This document shows, piece by piece, positions 1 to 5,843 of a stretch of 18,255 nucleotides of DNA. The notes under the pieces are model-generated. The model did no database searches and was not told the DNA's origin. It saw only the letters and a list, made by a program, of their open reading frames with translations. How positions within the stretch are numbered: the stretch's first letter is position 1; each line of letters opens with the position of its first letter. Origin of the DNA: a bacterium (lineage in GTDB: Bacteria > Ratteibacteria > UBA8468 > B48-G9 > JAFGKM01). The translations under genes and the position numbers were made by a program. The stretch lies in assembly GCA_035371905.1 (NCBI GenBank), contig DAORXQ010000013.1, positions 13,014 to 31,268 on the forward strand, given 5' to 3'.

Positions 1-911
1 ACCTTTTCATCAAATAATTCAGGATAAAAACCACTATCTTTCTCCTCTACTAATTCCTCTATCTTTCTGTGTGTTAAACATGTTATATAATCAAATCCCT
101 CTTTTTCTAATTCATCCATCCTTGTTTCTGTTATCATCCCTCTATCTCCTATCAATACAGCTTTTTCTATTCCATAATCCCTTTTCATTTCCTCTATCCT
201 TCCTTTTATTGTGCTTTGATCAGATACATTCCCTCTAAATACTTCTATTGATATTGGATAACCCTCTTTATCTAACACCAACCCCATTACTATCTGTTTT
301 TTACCTTCTTTTTTATCACGATTATACCCGAATTCACTTATCTCTGATTTCTCCCCTTCAAAATAACTACTCGTAATATCATATAAAAATAAAATGGGAC
401 TTCCTCTCTTCTCATATAATCTTGCCTCTATTTTACTTTTCCTCTCTATCAACCAGTCCATCGCTTCATATAAATCATCTACCCTTAATCTATCATAATC
501 TAACTTAAAATACTCCTTAAATGCTTCTTGTCTTGCCTTTATCCATCTTGTATTCTCTAATTTTGAACCAGGATGTAATATACGACCTATTATCATCATC
601 AAAACCAATTCCCTCTCTTTTTTCTTCTTTGAATAAATTATCTCATCCAATCCTTCTTCCCTCATAATCTCATATAAAACTCCTATATCCCCAAAATCCA
701 CTCCTTTCTCAAACTCTAAATCCTCTATCTTATAACTTATCTCATGTCTCTTTATCGCTAATTCTATACTCCTTATTAAATACTCTGGCATCTTACTTAA
801 ATTGGCTATAGTCTTCTGCTTTATCTTCCCTTTTTCATAATAACACTGCCTTAATAATATACTCCTATATACCTTCCCTTTATAAACTACTTTATTCCTT
901 TGTATATGCAT
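1..911 (-). CDS. IS1634-family DDE transposase, N-terminal part (cut by window edge)
   Basis: The reading frame opens with ATG at 911, 7 nt after the Shine-Dalgarno motif AGGAAGG, and stays open for 303 codons to the window edge. The start MHIQRNKVVYKGKVYRSILL, the block GYNRDKKEGKKQIVMGLVLD and the block VEVFRGNVSDQSTIKG-like (IEVFRGNVSDQSTIKGRIEE) are typical of IS1634-type transposases. Two acidic catalytic residues of the RNase H-like DDE core are visible: Asp178 in LYDITSSYFEG and Asp256 in LIGDRGMIT. The third, a Glu, is expected in the missing part. Family members are usually around 500 residues or more, so roughly 40% lies outside. No stop or frameshift appears in the visible part, so the gene may be intact. 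It catalyses cut-and-paste or copy movement of its own element. Base and codon use look like the rest of the window. Confidence 0.85.
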   Translation of the reverse strand, partial: MHIQRNKVVYKGKVYRSILLRQCYYEKGKIKQKTIANLSKMPEYLIRSIELAIKRHEISYKIEDLEFEKGVDFGDIGVLYEIMREEGLDEIIYSKKKKERELVLMMIIGRILHPGSKLENTRWIKARQEAFKEYFKLDYDRLRVDDLYEAMDWLIERKSKIEARLYEKRGSPILFLYDITSSYFEGEKSEISEFGYNRDKKEGKKQIVMGLVLDKEGYPISIEVFRGNVSDQSTIKGRIEEMKRDYGIEKAVLIGDRGMITETRMDELEKEGFDYITCLTHRKIEELVEEKDSGFYPELFDEK

Positions 912-944
912 TTTCCTTCCTTTTTGTGTTTACTCTATGTTTGT

Positions 945-973
945 ATTATACCTCATTATAAAAAATCTGTCAA
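945..973 (-). promoter_or_regulatory. Consensus promoter of the transposase gene
   Basis: On the minus strand TTGACA (968-973) is followed after exactly 17 nt by TATAAT (945-950). Both boxes match the sigma-70 consensus perfectly. Transcription would begin around 938, giving a leader of about 27 nt that contains AGGAAGG before the ATG at 911. Such a perfect promoter within an IS suggests the element can be strongly expressed. Confidence 0.8.
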
Positions 974-1253
974 AAGTTATTTTCAAAATATTAGTGTTTA
1001 TATTGGGAAAATAAAAATCTTGTCTCTTTTCTTGTCTATCAATTATTCCCTGAATTTATCTTCTGGTAAGTTGAGTTAAAAGGATGTCGTAGTATAAATT
1101 GTTCTTTATGGACATTTAGAGAAGGTAAAAATCCAAAATTGAAAGGTAAAAGAAAAAGTAATTTAAAACTTAACCCGATAAAAGTTGGATAAAAAATGAT
1201 AGTTGATGAGAGAATTTTTAAAAAATTAAACAAGATTTTTAAATGGATAATGG
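974..1253. other. Gene-free stretch between the IS and the excisionase gene
   Basis: This AT-rich interval holds no credible gene on either strand. A 107-codon minus-strand frame (1039-1362) is low-complexity and overlaps the excisionase start. The IS terminus should fall in its left part. Its right part must contain the promoter for the excisionase/integrase pair. GATAAT at 1246-1251 is the only -10-like hexamer close to the gene, and I find no matching -35 box. Confidence 0.5.
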
Positions 1254-1287
1254 AAAAATTACCCAAAAAATTTTTGAGGTAATTTTT
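1254..1287 (+). promoter_or_regulatory. Long AU-rich hairpin covering the excisionase ribosome-binding region
   Basis: AAAAATTACC (1254-1263) is perfectly complementary to GGTAATTTTT (1278-1287). Inside these arms CAAAAA (1264-1269) pairs with TTTTTG (1271-1276), leaving one bulged A at 1277. The result is a near-perfect 16-bp dyad. The only Shine-Dalgarno-like motif before the ATG at 1293, GAGG at 1276-1279, lies inside the stem. The structure could be an operator for the small HTH protein or an RNA structure that masks the ribosome site. The dyad is directly visible; its role is inference. Confidence 0.6.
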
Positions 1288-1292
1288 AAAAA

Positions 1293-1511
1293 ATGGCAGA
1301 AAAAATACTAAAAAGATTGCTAAATATAAAAGAAGCCAATCAGTATTTGGGTATATCATCAAAAACTTTATATAAATGGGTAAATGAAAAAAGGATTCCC
1401 TATGTTAAAGTTGGTGGAAAATTTTTAAGATTTGATATTGAAAAACTGAATAAATGGATTGAACAGCATACGGTAGAAGAGTTAAAAATTTTGAAAAATT
1501 TAGAAATATAA
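1293..1511 (+). CDS. Excisionase-like HTH (MerR-type, HTH_17) DNA-binding protein
   Basis: This 72-residue protein is almost entirely one winged-helix domain of the excisionase/HTH_17 family. The sequence LLNIKEANQYLGISSKTLYK (about residues 9-28) forms the helix-turn-helix, and the wing is IPYVKVGGKFLRF, followed by the terminal helix that ends near WIEQH. Such proteins act as recombination directionality factors or small repressors for a neighbouring integrase. The integrase gene follows 23 nt downstream on the same strand, which supports that role. The start ATG has a weak GAGG motif 13 nt upstream, inside a strong hairpin, so translation may be controlled. No frameshift or truncation is visible. 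A role as a repressor rather than an excisionase is equally compatible with the sequence. Confidence 0.75.
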   Translation: MAEKILKRLLNIKEANQYLGISSKTLYKWVNEKRIPYVKVGGKFLRFDIEKLNKWIEQHTVEELKILKNLEI

Positions 1512-1534
1512 GTTATAATCAAAAAGGAGACAAA

Positions 1535-2674
1535 ATGAGAGTATTTGAGAGAAATGGCAATTGGTGGATAGATTATACTTTCAATGGTAAAAGACATAGG
1601 AAGAAAATAGGAAAAAGCAAAAAACTTGCAGAGAAGGTTCTTGCAAAAATACAAACAATGATAATTGAAAAGAAATATTTTGATATAAAAGAAGACAAAG
1701 AAATTAAATTTAAAGAAATGGCTGATTTGTTTTTAGATAATTATGCGAAAAGTAATAAATCATCTTGGATTAGGGATACGATAAGTATAAAACATTTGAA
1801 TGAATTTTTTGGAGAGAAAAATATAGGTGAAATAACAAGTTTTGATATAGAAAATTATAAAAAGAAACGTATAGAAGAAGGCGTAAAATATGCGACGATA
1901 AATAGAGAATTAACATGCCTTAAGACGATATTTAACAAGGCAGTTGAATGGGGAAAATTAAATACAAATTCTCCAAAGATAAAACTTTACAAAGAAAATA
2001 ATATGAGGATAAGATATTTAACAGAAACAGAGGCAAATCTTCTTGTAAATTTTGCTAAAGAACCTTTGAAATCTATAATAATTATTGCATTAAATACAGG
2101 GATGAGACTTGGAGAAATTGTAAGTTTAAGATGGAGAGATATAGATTTTAATACAGAAACAATAACTGTATGGAGAACAAAAAATAAAGAAAAAAAGGTA
2201 GTTCCTATGAATAAAATAGTTGTAGAAACTTTGAGATACGCGGAAACATTAAGAGACCCTTTAAATGAGTTTGTATTTTATAGTAAAATTATAGAAACTG
2301 GACATATAAGTAAACATCATGTTTCCCATATGTTCAATAAACTTATTAAGGAATTAAATATAAAAGATTTCAGATTTCACGATTTGAGACATACTTTTGC
2401 AAGTTGGCTTGTAATGAAAGGAGTTGACCTTAAAACTATTCAGGAATTGTTAGGACATAAAACATTTTCAATGGTTCTAAGGTATGCACATCTATCCCAG
2501 GAGCATAAAAAGAAAAGTGTGGAATTGCTAACAGAAAGTTGGCACTATTTTGGCACCGGAGAGAAAATAACAGATAGAGGAAATAATTTAAGTGATTTAC
2601 CTTCAATGACTTGCCGGGATGGCGGAAAGGAAGACGCAACGGACTTAAAATCCGTTGGGAGCTTGCTCCCGTGA
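1535..2674 (+). CDS. Tyrosine site-specific integrase whose 3' end reads into tRNA-Leu
   Basis: This is a 379-residue tyrosine recombinase. Residues 1-50 form an Arm-type DNA-binding domain (NGNWWIDYTFNGKRHRKK), about 56-150 the SAM-like core-binding domain, and about 160-335 the catalytic domain. The active-site residues can all be assigned: Arg191 (NTGMRLGE), Lys216 in the RTKNKEKK hairpin, His282 and Arg285 (HDLRHTFAS), His308 (LLGHKT) and the nucleophile Tyr317 (LRYAHL). AAGGAG lies 5 nt before the ATG. The enzyme would integrate and excise an element by strand exchange at an att site, helped by the upstream HTH protein. The catalytic fold ends near residue 335. The last 20 residues (360-379, starting CRDGGKED) are encoded by the tRNA-Leu gene itself, and the TGA stop at 2672-2674 lies in that gene. 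The enzyme looks intact, so the island may be or recently was mobile. Confidence 0.9.
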   Translation: MRVFERNGNWWIDYTFNGKRHRKKIGKSKKLAEKVLAKIQTMIIEKKYFDIKEDKEIKFKEMADLFLDNYAKSNKSSWIRDTISIKHLNEFFGEKNIGEITSFDIENYKKKRIEEGVKYATINRELTCLKTIFNKAVEWGKLNTNSPKIKLYKENNMRIRYLTETEANLLVNFAKEPLKSIIIIALNTGMRLGEIVSLRWRDIDFNTETITVWRTKNKEKKVVPMNKIVVETLRYAETLRDPLNEFVFYSKIIETGHISKHHVSHMFNKLIKELNIKDFRFHDLRHTFASWLVMKGVDLKTIQELLGHKTFSMVLRYAHLSQEHKKKSVELLTESWHYFGTGEKITDRGNNLSDLPSMTCRDGGKEDATDLKSVGSLLP

Positions 2675-2697
2675 GGGTTCGAATCCCTCTCCCGGCA
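2613..2697 (+). tRNA. tRNA-Leu (anticodon UAA)
   Basis: An 85-nt class II tRNA can be folded completely. The acceptor arms GCCGGGA and TCCCGGC pair over 7 bp, with discriminator A at 2697. The anticodon stem is ACGGA/TCCGT around the loop CTTAAAA, so the anticodon is TAA (2646-2648), decoding UUA. The long variable arm GGGAGC-TTGC-TCCC marks it as Leu, and the T arm is AGGGTTCGAATCCCT. CCA is not encoded; a T-rich run follows at once. Its first 62 nt overlap the 3' end of the integrase reading frame on the same strand. The gene is much more GC-rich than its surroundings, as usual for a tRNA in an AT-rich genome. I could not identify a clear dedicated promoter upstream. Confidence 0.95.
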
Positions 2698-2786
2698 TTT
2701 TTTATTTATAGAATTTAATTTTAACTGGTCACACTTTGAAATTACCTATCCTGATTTTTTAACCTGAGAGAAATATGTTGAAAAAT

Positions 2787-2815
2787 TTGACTTTTTGCCG
2801 ATTTTATGATATAAT
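2787..2815 (+). promoter_or_regulatory. Promoter upstream of the degraded AAA+ ATPase gene
   Basis: TTGACT (2787-2792) and TATAAT (2810-2815) are separated by 17 nt, and the -10 box is preceded by TGA, giving an extended -10 element. It fits the sigma-70 consensus almost perfectly and points at the ATPase remnant. It has outlived the gene it served. Confidence 0.7.
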
Positions 2816-2851
2816 ATATTGTGAAAATAGAAACAAAAAAAATTATTTTTT

Positions 2852-3159
2852 ATGAAGATTTTAGATAAAGTTAAATCAATACTTGATTTTATTTCATATC
2901 AGTTAAAAAAAGAGAAAAAGAAGCCAATCCACTTAAAATTCCTGTTCTGCATCCTTTAATTGTTGGGGTATCAGGAGTTGGTAAAAGTGCTCTTGCTTAT
3001 GAAATTGCCTTACAATATACTGCTGAACCTGTTGTAGTACATTTAGGAATGATACCACAGGAAGAAGTTGGAGGAATACTGAAACTTGAAGGAGATTTAC
3101 TTGAATACAAATTACCATACTGGACCGAAAGTAAAGTTGTAATTCTTGATGAAAGTTGA
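2852..3159 (+). pseudogene. AAA+ ATPase (MoxR-like) remnant, frameshifted and truncated
   Basis: A start at 2852 gives MKILDKVKSILDFISYQLKK. The frame then has to shift near 2915 to continue as EANPLKIPVLHPLIVGVSGV and onward. The second frame shows a Walker A motif (GVSGVGKSAL, about 2968-2997) and a Walker B motif (VVILDES) that runs directly into a TGA at 3157-3159. The sensor 1, arginine finger and lid regions that should follow Walker B are absent. The spacing between the Walker motifs resembles MoxR-type or related AAA+ ATPases, but the remnant is too short to fix the subfamily. A strong promoter remains upstream, while no Shine-Dalgarno motif is visible before the ATG. A palindromic repeat lies 14 nt after the stop, close to the truncation point. 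Confidence 0.7.
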
Positions 3160-3172
3160 GAAAATTTCCCTA

Positions 3173-3189
3173 TCCCACCTTTAAGGTGG
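3173..3189. repeat. Palindromic repeat, copy 1
   Basis: TCCCACCTTTAAGGTGG is repeated exactly at 16303-16319. Its core CCACC-TTTAA-GGTGG is an inverted repeat. This copy lies between the end of the degraded ATPase remnant and the 3' end of the restriction-enzyme fragment. The 100 nt that follow, up to 3289, hold nothing I recognise. Confidence 0.6.
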
Positions 3190-3289
3190 ACAGCGGAGAT
3201 CAAGATTAAAAATTTAGTGGCTAAAAACGAACATAACCCTATAATACCTCCTTCCTAAAAAATTTGTCAATATTAAATTAATTCCTGTC

Positions 3290-4591
3290 TTACGCCGTAT
3301 TAAACAGATTTTTTAAGAGTTCACTAAAAGTGTTACAAGTGTTTTTTAGTTTTTCAAAATTGTATTGATGGATTTTAAGATATTTCCATTCCGTTTTTGA
3401 TTGCTTACTAATGTCCTCACACCACTTCTTAATTGCTTCATCTTTTTTGTCAGTATCTTCATATTCTCTCCCCTTTGTTTCAATAATCCAATGAATTATT
3501 TCTCCGTTACTTTTTTGAATAGCGACAAAATCTGGGTAGTAAAATCTTATAGCACCTCTTGAACTTAAATAATCAATTGAAAATTTTTCAGCCAGCGCAG
3601 CAAATTTTTCAATGTCTGAACATTTATCAAGAAATTCTGCAAATTCTGCTTCAAAGTCATTATAAACAGCAACAAAGTTAAATACGGTCTTTTTACATCT
3701 TAAATGTTTTCTTCTCCAAATAAATGGTGGAATTTTAGAAAGTTTGAAAGAACCCAATTTTACCACTTCTTTTTTTGTCTCAATAGAAATCTCGCCTATC
3801 TTTTTTACCAATAAATCAATAATTGCATCCTGAATTGAAATATCGGTTAAGTGTCTCCTTAATTTATCGTCCTCAATATCTTTTATCTTTGTTTCAAAAC
3901 ATCTTTCAAGAAGGTATCTTTCAACTATTGGGTATAAATTATTAAATTCACAAGTAAGGCGAGTTCTTTTCATAACCTCACGAACTATGTAAGAGACAAG
4001 TTCCCTACCAGAAGACAGAGTAGTAGCAGGTAACGAGGCGATGTGGACTTCTGTTTCAGTTACAGGGAACTCCATTTTTAAAAAAATTTTTCTCTCTTCT
4101 TCAAGTTTATCTGAGGAATAAAGCGATGGAATCTTTAATGGATCTAAAGTTTCTATCTTTTTATAGTTTCTTGAGAACCTAAACTCTGTTTGAGGAATTT
4201 CAATATCATAAATCAATCTTGATTTTTCAGGTGCAATCGTCACAGGCAGAGGTGGTGGTGTCTTTGTTGTATTAATACCCACACCTTCTTTTTCAAGTTC
4301 ACGGACAAACTCTTCAAACGCTTCTGTTCCCATTACTTCAAGGGTTTGGGTGTGGTCTGGGCTTATACCACTCATTAATCTAAGTCCTCTTCCCACTGCC
4401 TGCTCAGGTAAAATCTGTGCTTGGGATGTAAATGGTCTTAAACCTAATACTATACTTACATTTTGCACATCCCAGCCTTCTCTTAACATCATATTGCTTA
4501 CGATTATTTTGATTTTGTTATCAGGCTCATCTATTCTTCTCGCTAATTCTCTTAATTTTGGAAGGTCTTTTTCAGAGATTTTTATCTCGGT
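3290..4591 (-). pseudogene. Type III-like restriction enzyme (Res) fragment: helicase end plus PD-(D/E)XK nuclease
   Basis: The frame is open from 4591 to the stop at 3290, 433 codons, with no proper start; an internal ATG at 4492 is unlikely to be genuine because homologous sequence (IIVSNMMLREGWDVQNV) continues through it. The beginning covers the last helicase motifs of an SF2 enzyme: motif V-like LREGWDVQNVSIVLG and motif VI EQAVGRGLRLM. The C-terminus has a PD-(D/E)XK nuclease signature, FYYPDFVAI followed by WIIETKGRE, which puts Asp and Glu-x-Lys at about residues 318, 338 and 340 counted from the internal ATG. This is the layout of the Res subunit of type III systems and related helicase-nucleases, which normally reach about 900-1000 residues, so roughly half is gone, including the Walker motifs. 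No methyltransferase partner is present. At 4591 the frame meets a stop and the arabinofuranosidase fragment begins. Confidence 0.8.
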
Positions 4592-4893
4592 TCATTTACC
4601 TGCCAGGCAATGTCTCTTACAACAGGTCTTTTTTCTTTCGGTCCAATTCCATCCATCCAGTGATAACCTGATGCAAAATTTCCACCAGGATATCTCATAA
4701 CTGTCATTTTTAATCTTTTTAAATTTTCAATTACATCTTTTCTAAAACCATTTTCGTCAGATAAAGGACTTTTGGGTTCATAAACACCTCCATAAACCGC
4801 TCTTCCAATATGCTCAAGAAAACCACCAAATATTCTTCTGTCAACCCTATCAATTTTAAATTTTGAATGAAGATAGATAATATTTTTTCCCAT
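4582..4893 (-). pseudogene. Alpha-L-arabinofuranosidase (GH51) N-terminal fragment
   Basis: The 103 codons match the first fifth of GH51 alpha-N-arabinofuranosidases, which release L-arabinose from plant polysaccharides and are usually about 500 residues. Recognisable blocks are IDRRIFGGFLEHIGRAVYGG, VYEPKSPLSDENGFRKDV and VMRYPGGNFASGYHWMDGIG. The match runs to the WQVNEP block and then breaks off, ending in Arg and a stop. The catalytic acid/base and nucleophile Glu regions are missing, so it cannot be active. From 4591 on the DNA continues as a restriction-enzyme gene in another frame, so a recombination or deletion joint lies at about 4586-4592. The 5' end is well preserved, with ATG at 4893, GGA-containing ribosome site and an extended -10 promoter, which suggests the break is recent. 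Confidence 0.8.
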
Positions 4894-4918
4894 ATTCTTT
4901 CCTTCTTTTTAAGAAGTT

Positions 4919-4927
4919 ATTGTATCA
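4919..4927 (-). promoter_or_regulatory. Possible extended -10 promoter of the arabinofuranosidase remnant
   Basis: On the minus strand TGATACAAT is an extended -10 element (TG-N-TACAAT) 25 nt upstream of the ATG at 4893. The -35 region is a featureless T-rich tract. A small dyad, CTTCTT/AAGAAG (4902-4916), lies between it and the gene. Confidence 0.4.
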
Positions 4928-5030
4928 CAAAAATTTAGAAAAAAAGAAAATACTTTTAAAAAAATTTTTGCTAATTTGGTTAATGGTTAGATAAGATTTT
5001 TTTAATTTGACAAAAAATTTAACAAATTAC

Positions 5031-5059
5031 TTGACAAATTGTAAAACATTATGTAAAAT
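5031..5059 (+). promoter_or_regulatory. Promoter of the DeoR-like/glmS operon, leaderless type
   Basis: TTGACA (5031-5036), a 17-nt spacer and TAAAAT (5054-5059) form a near-consensus promoter. The -10 box ends 7 nt before the ATG at 5067, so transcription would start at or next to the start codon. A second TTGACA at 5007-5012 has no usable -10 partner. Confidence 0.65.
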
Positions 5060-5066
5060 TTTTTGC

Positions 5067-5699
5067 ATGGGAATAAATGACCTTTTTTTAAGTTTTGAAA
5101 AGAGAAGAGATATAGAAAAAGAAAAGAAATATAAAATTGCTCAAAAGGCAATTGAATTTATTAATATTGGAGAAGAAATATTTTTAGGTGCTGGTACAAC
5201 TGTTTCTTATGTTGGAGAACTGCTTGCAAAATCATCATCTCATTTTATGTTAAAAGTATGGACAAATAATATTTTTATTTTAAATCTTTACCTGAAAGAA
5301 TATGATAAATTCTTTTCAGAAAATTTTGTTGGTATTGTCAGTGGCGAAATATCAAGGAAAAATTTAAGCATAGTTAATATATACTTACCATTTTCTAAAG
5401 TTGATAAACTTATTATTGGAACTCCCGGCTTCTCTGTAAAAGGTTTAACATCTGACGATGCCTATACAGTTCAGCAGGTGGAACATCTTATGAAAAAAGC
5501 ACAGAAAATTATAATAGTTGCGGATGATACAAAAATAGGAAGGGATTGTATCTATCAAACAAGGAGTATGAGAATGATAAAAATGGATTTAAAAAATAAG
5601 AAAGAATATGTACTAATAACCACAGGTTCATCAGAAAAAAATTTTATATCAACCATAAAAAAATTTAAAGAGATTGGAATAAAAGTTGTTTTAGTTTAG
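5067..5699 (+). CDS. DeoR-family sugar-phosphate sensor domain without DNA-binding domain
   Basis: The 210-residue protein matches the C-terminal effector domain of DeoR-family regulators, a ribose-5-phosphate-isomerase-like fold that binds sugar phosphates. Diagnostic blocks are IFLGAGTT (38-45, the phosphate loop, usually DSGTT), VWTNN (64-68), GLTSDDAYTVQQVEHLMKKA (126-145) and VADDTKIGR (151-159, usually ADSSKFGR). The N-terminal HTH, about 50 residues, is absent: residues 1-25 correspond only to the linker before the sensor domain. A TTG start at 5007 would add 20 residues (Asn/Thr/Leu/Cys-rich) but no HTH, and would place the start upstream of the promoter. I therefore prefer the ATG at 5067, which lacks a Shine-Dalgarno motif but fits a leaderless transcript. 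It heads an operon with a CxxC mini-protein and glmS. This suggests amino-sugar-phosphate sensing or a metabolic role instead of direct DNA binding. Confidence 0.75.
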   Translation: MGINDLFLSFEKRRDIEKEKKYKIAQKAIEFINIGEEIFLGAGTTVSYVGELLAKSSSHFMLKVWTNNIFILNLYLKEYDKFFSENFVGIVSGEISRKNLSIVNIYLPFSKVDKLIIGTPGFSVKGLTSDDAYTVQQVEHLMKKAQKIIIVADDTKIGRDCIYQTRSMRMIKMDLKNKKEYVLITTGSSEKNFISTIKKFKEIGIKVVLV

Positions 5700-5714
5700 A
5701 AAGGAGGTAGAAAA

Positions 5715-5843
5715 ATGATAATCTGTGATTTATGCGGTAAAGAAAAGAGAGAAGAAGAAATTTATGCTTTTTATCCCGAAGATTCAAGTTATATCTGTAA
5801 AGAATGTTTTGAAAAGATTAAAAATAAGGAGAAAGAACAGTAA
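5715..5843 (+). CDS. 42-residue zinc-ribbon-like CxxC/CxxC mini-protein
   Basis: A 42-codon gene starts at ATG 5715, preceded by AAAGGAGG at 7 nt spacing, the best ribosome site in this operon. It reads MIICDLCGKEKREEEIYAFY and, after a short loop, YICKECFEKI. Two pairs of cysteines (CDLC at residues 4-7 and CKEC at 28-31) predict a single structural zinc site. The tail is lysine/glutamate-rich. Its stop codon overlaps the glmS start (TAATG), implying coupled translation. I do not recognise a named family: it resembles isolated treble-clef or rubredoxin-like knuckles that mediate protein or nucleic-acid contacts. Coupled position, strong ribosome site and clean coding sequence argue that it is a real gene despite its size. 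Confidence 0.75.
   Translation: MIICDLCGKEKREEEIYAFYPEDSSYICKECFEKIKNKEKEQ

Larger units (their letters stand above)
1..973 (-). mobile_element. Insertion sequence, IS1634-type, partial
   Basis: This stretch holds the 5' two thirds of a transposase gene and its promoter, read leftwards off the window edge. The family call comes from the transposase sequence. The right end of the element should lie a little beyond the promoter, somewhere near 975-1040, but no terminal inverted repeat or target duplication can be defined because the left end is outside the window. The right limit given here is simply the end of the -35 box. Confidence 0.6.
1254..2697 (+). mobile_element. Integration module (regulatory dyad, excisionase, integrase, tRNA-Leu att site)
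   Basis: The order is HTH excisionase, tyrosine integrase, tRNA-Leu, all on one strand, with the tRNA overlapping the integrase 3' end. This is the arrangement of an integrative element whose attachment site lies in a tRNA gene and is carried inside or beside int. The crossover is probably in the 3' half of the tRNA (T arm to acceptor stem), as for most tRNA-targeting integrases, but that is inference. No second copy of the tRNA 3' end was seen in this window, so the other element end must lie outside, probably to the left. The limits given cover only the module that can be recognised. Confidence 0.5.

Noticed and set aside
1039..1362. 107-codon minus-strand frame between the IS and the excisionase gene
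   Set aside because: Phe/Leu-rich low-complexity product, no ribosome site, and it overlaps the well-supported excisionase start in antisense.
2698..2710. T-rich run after tRNA-Leu as an intrinsic terminator
   Set aside because: No separate GC-rich hairpin precedes it; the only stem available is the tRNA itself.
2933..3203. Two minus-strand frames across the ATPase remnant and palindrome
   Set aside because: Both are antisense to the Walker A/B coding sequence, and the shared HLKGG string comes from the palindrome, not from homology to the oxidoreductase.
4350..4700. 116-codon plus-strand frame spanning the Res/arabinofuranosidase joint
   Set aside because: It crosses the fusion point antisense to two recognisable genes; no domain or ribosome site.
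5007..5066. TTG start adding 20 residues to the DeoR-like protein
   Set aside because: The added segment overlaps the best promoter (5031-5059), has no HTH similarity and no ribosome site.
5700..5843. glmS ribozyme or riboswitch before glmS
   Set aside because: The 5' side of glmS is occupied by a coding mini-gene with only a stop-start overlap, leaving no room for a structured leader.
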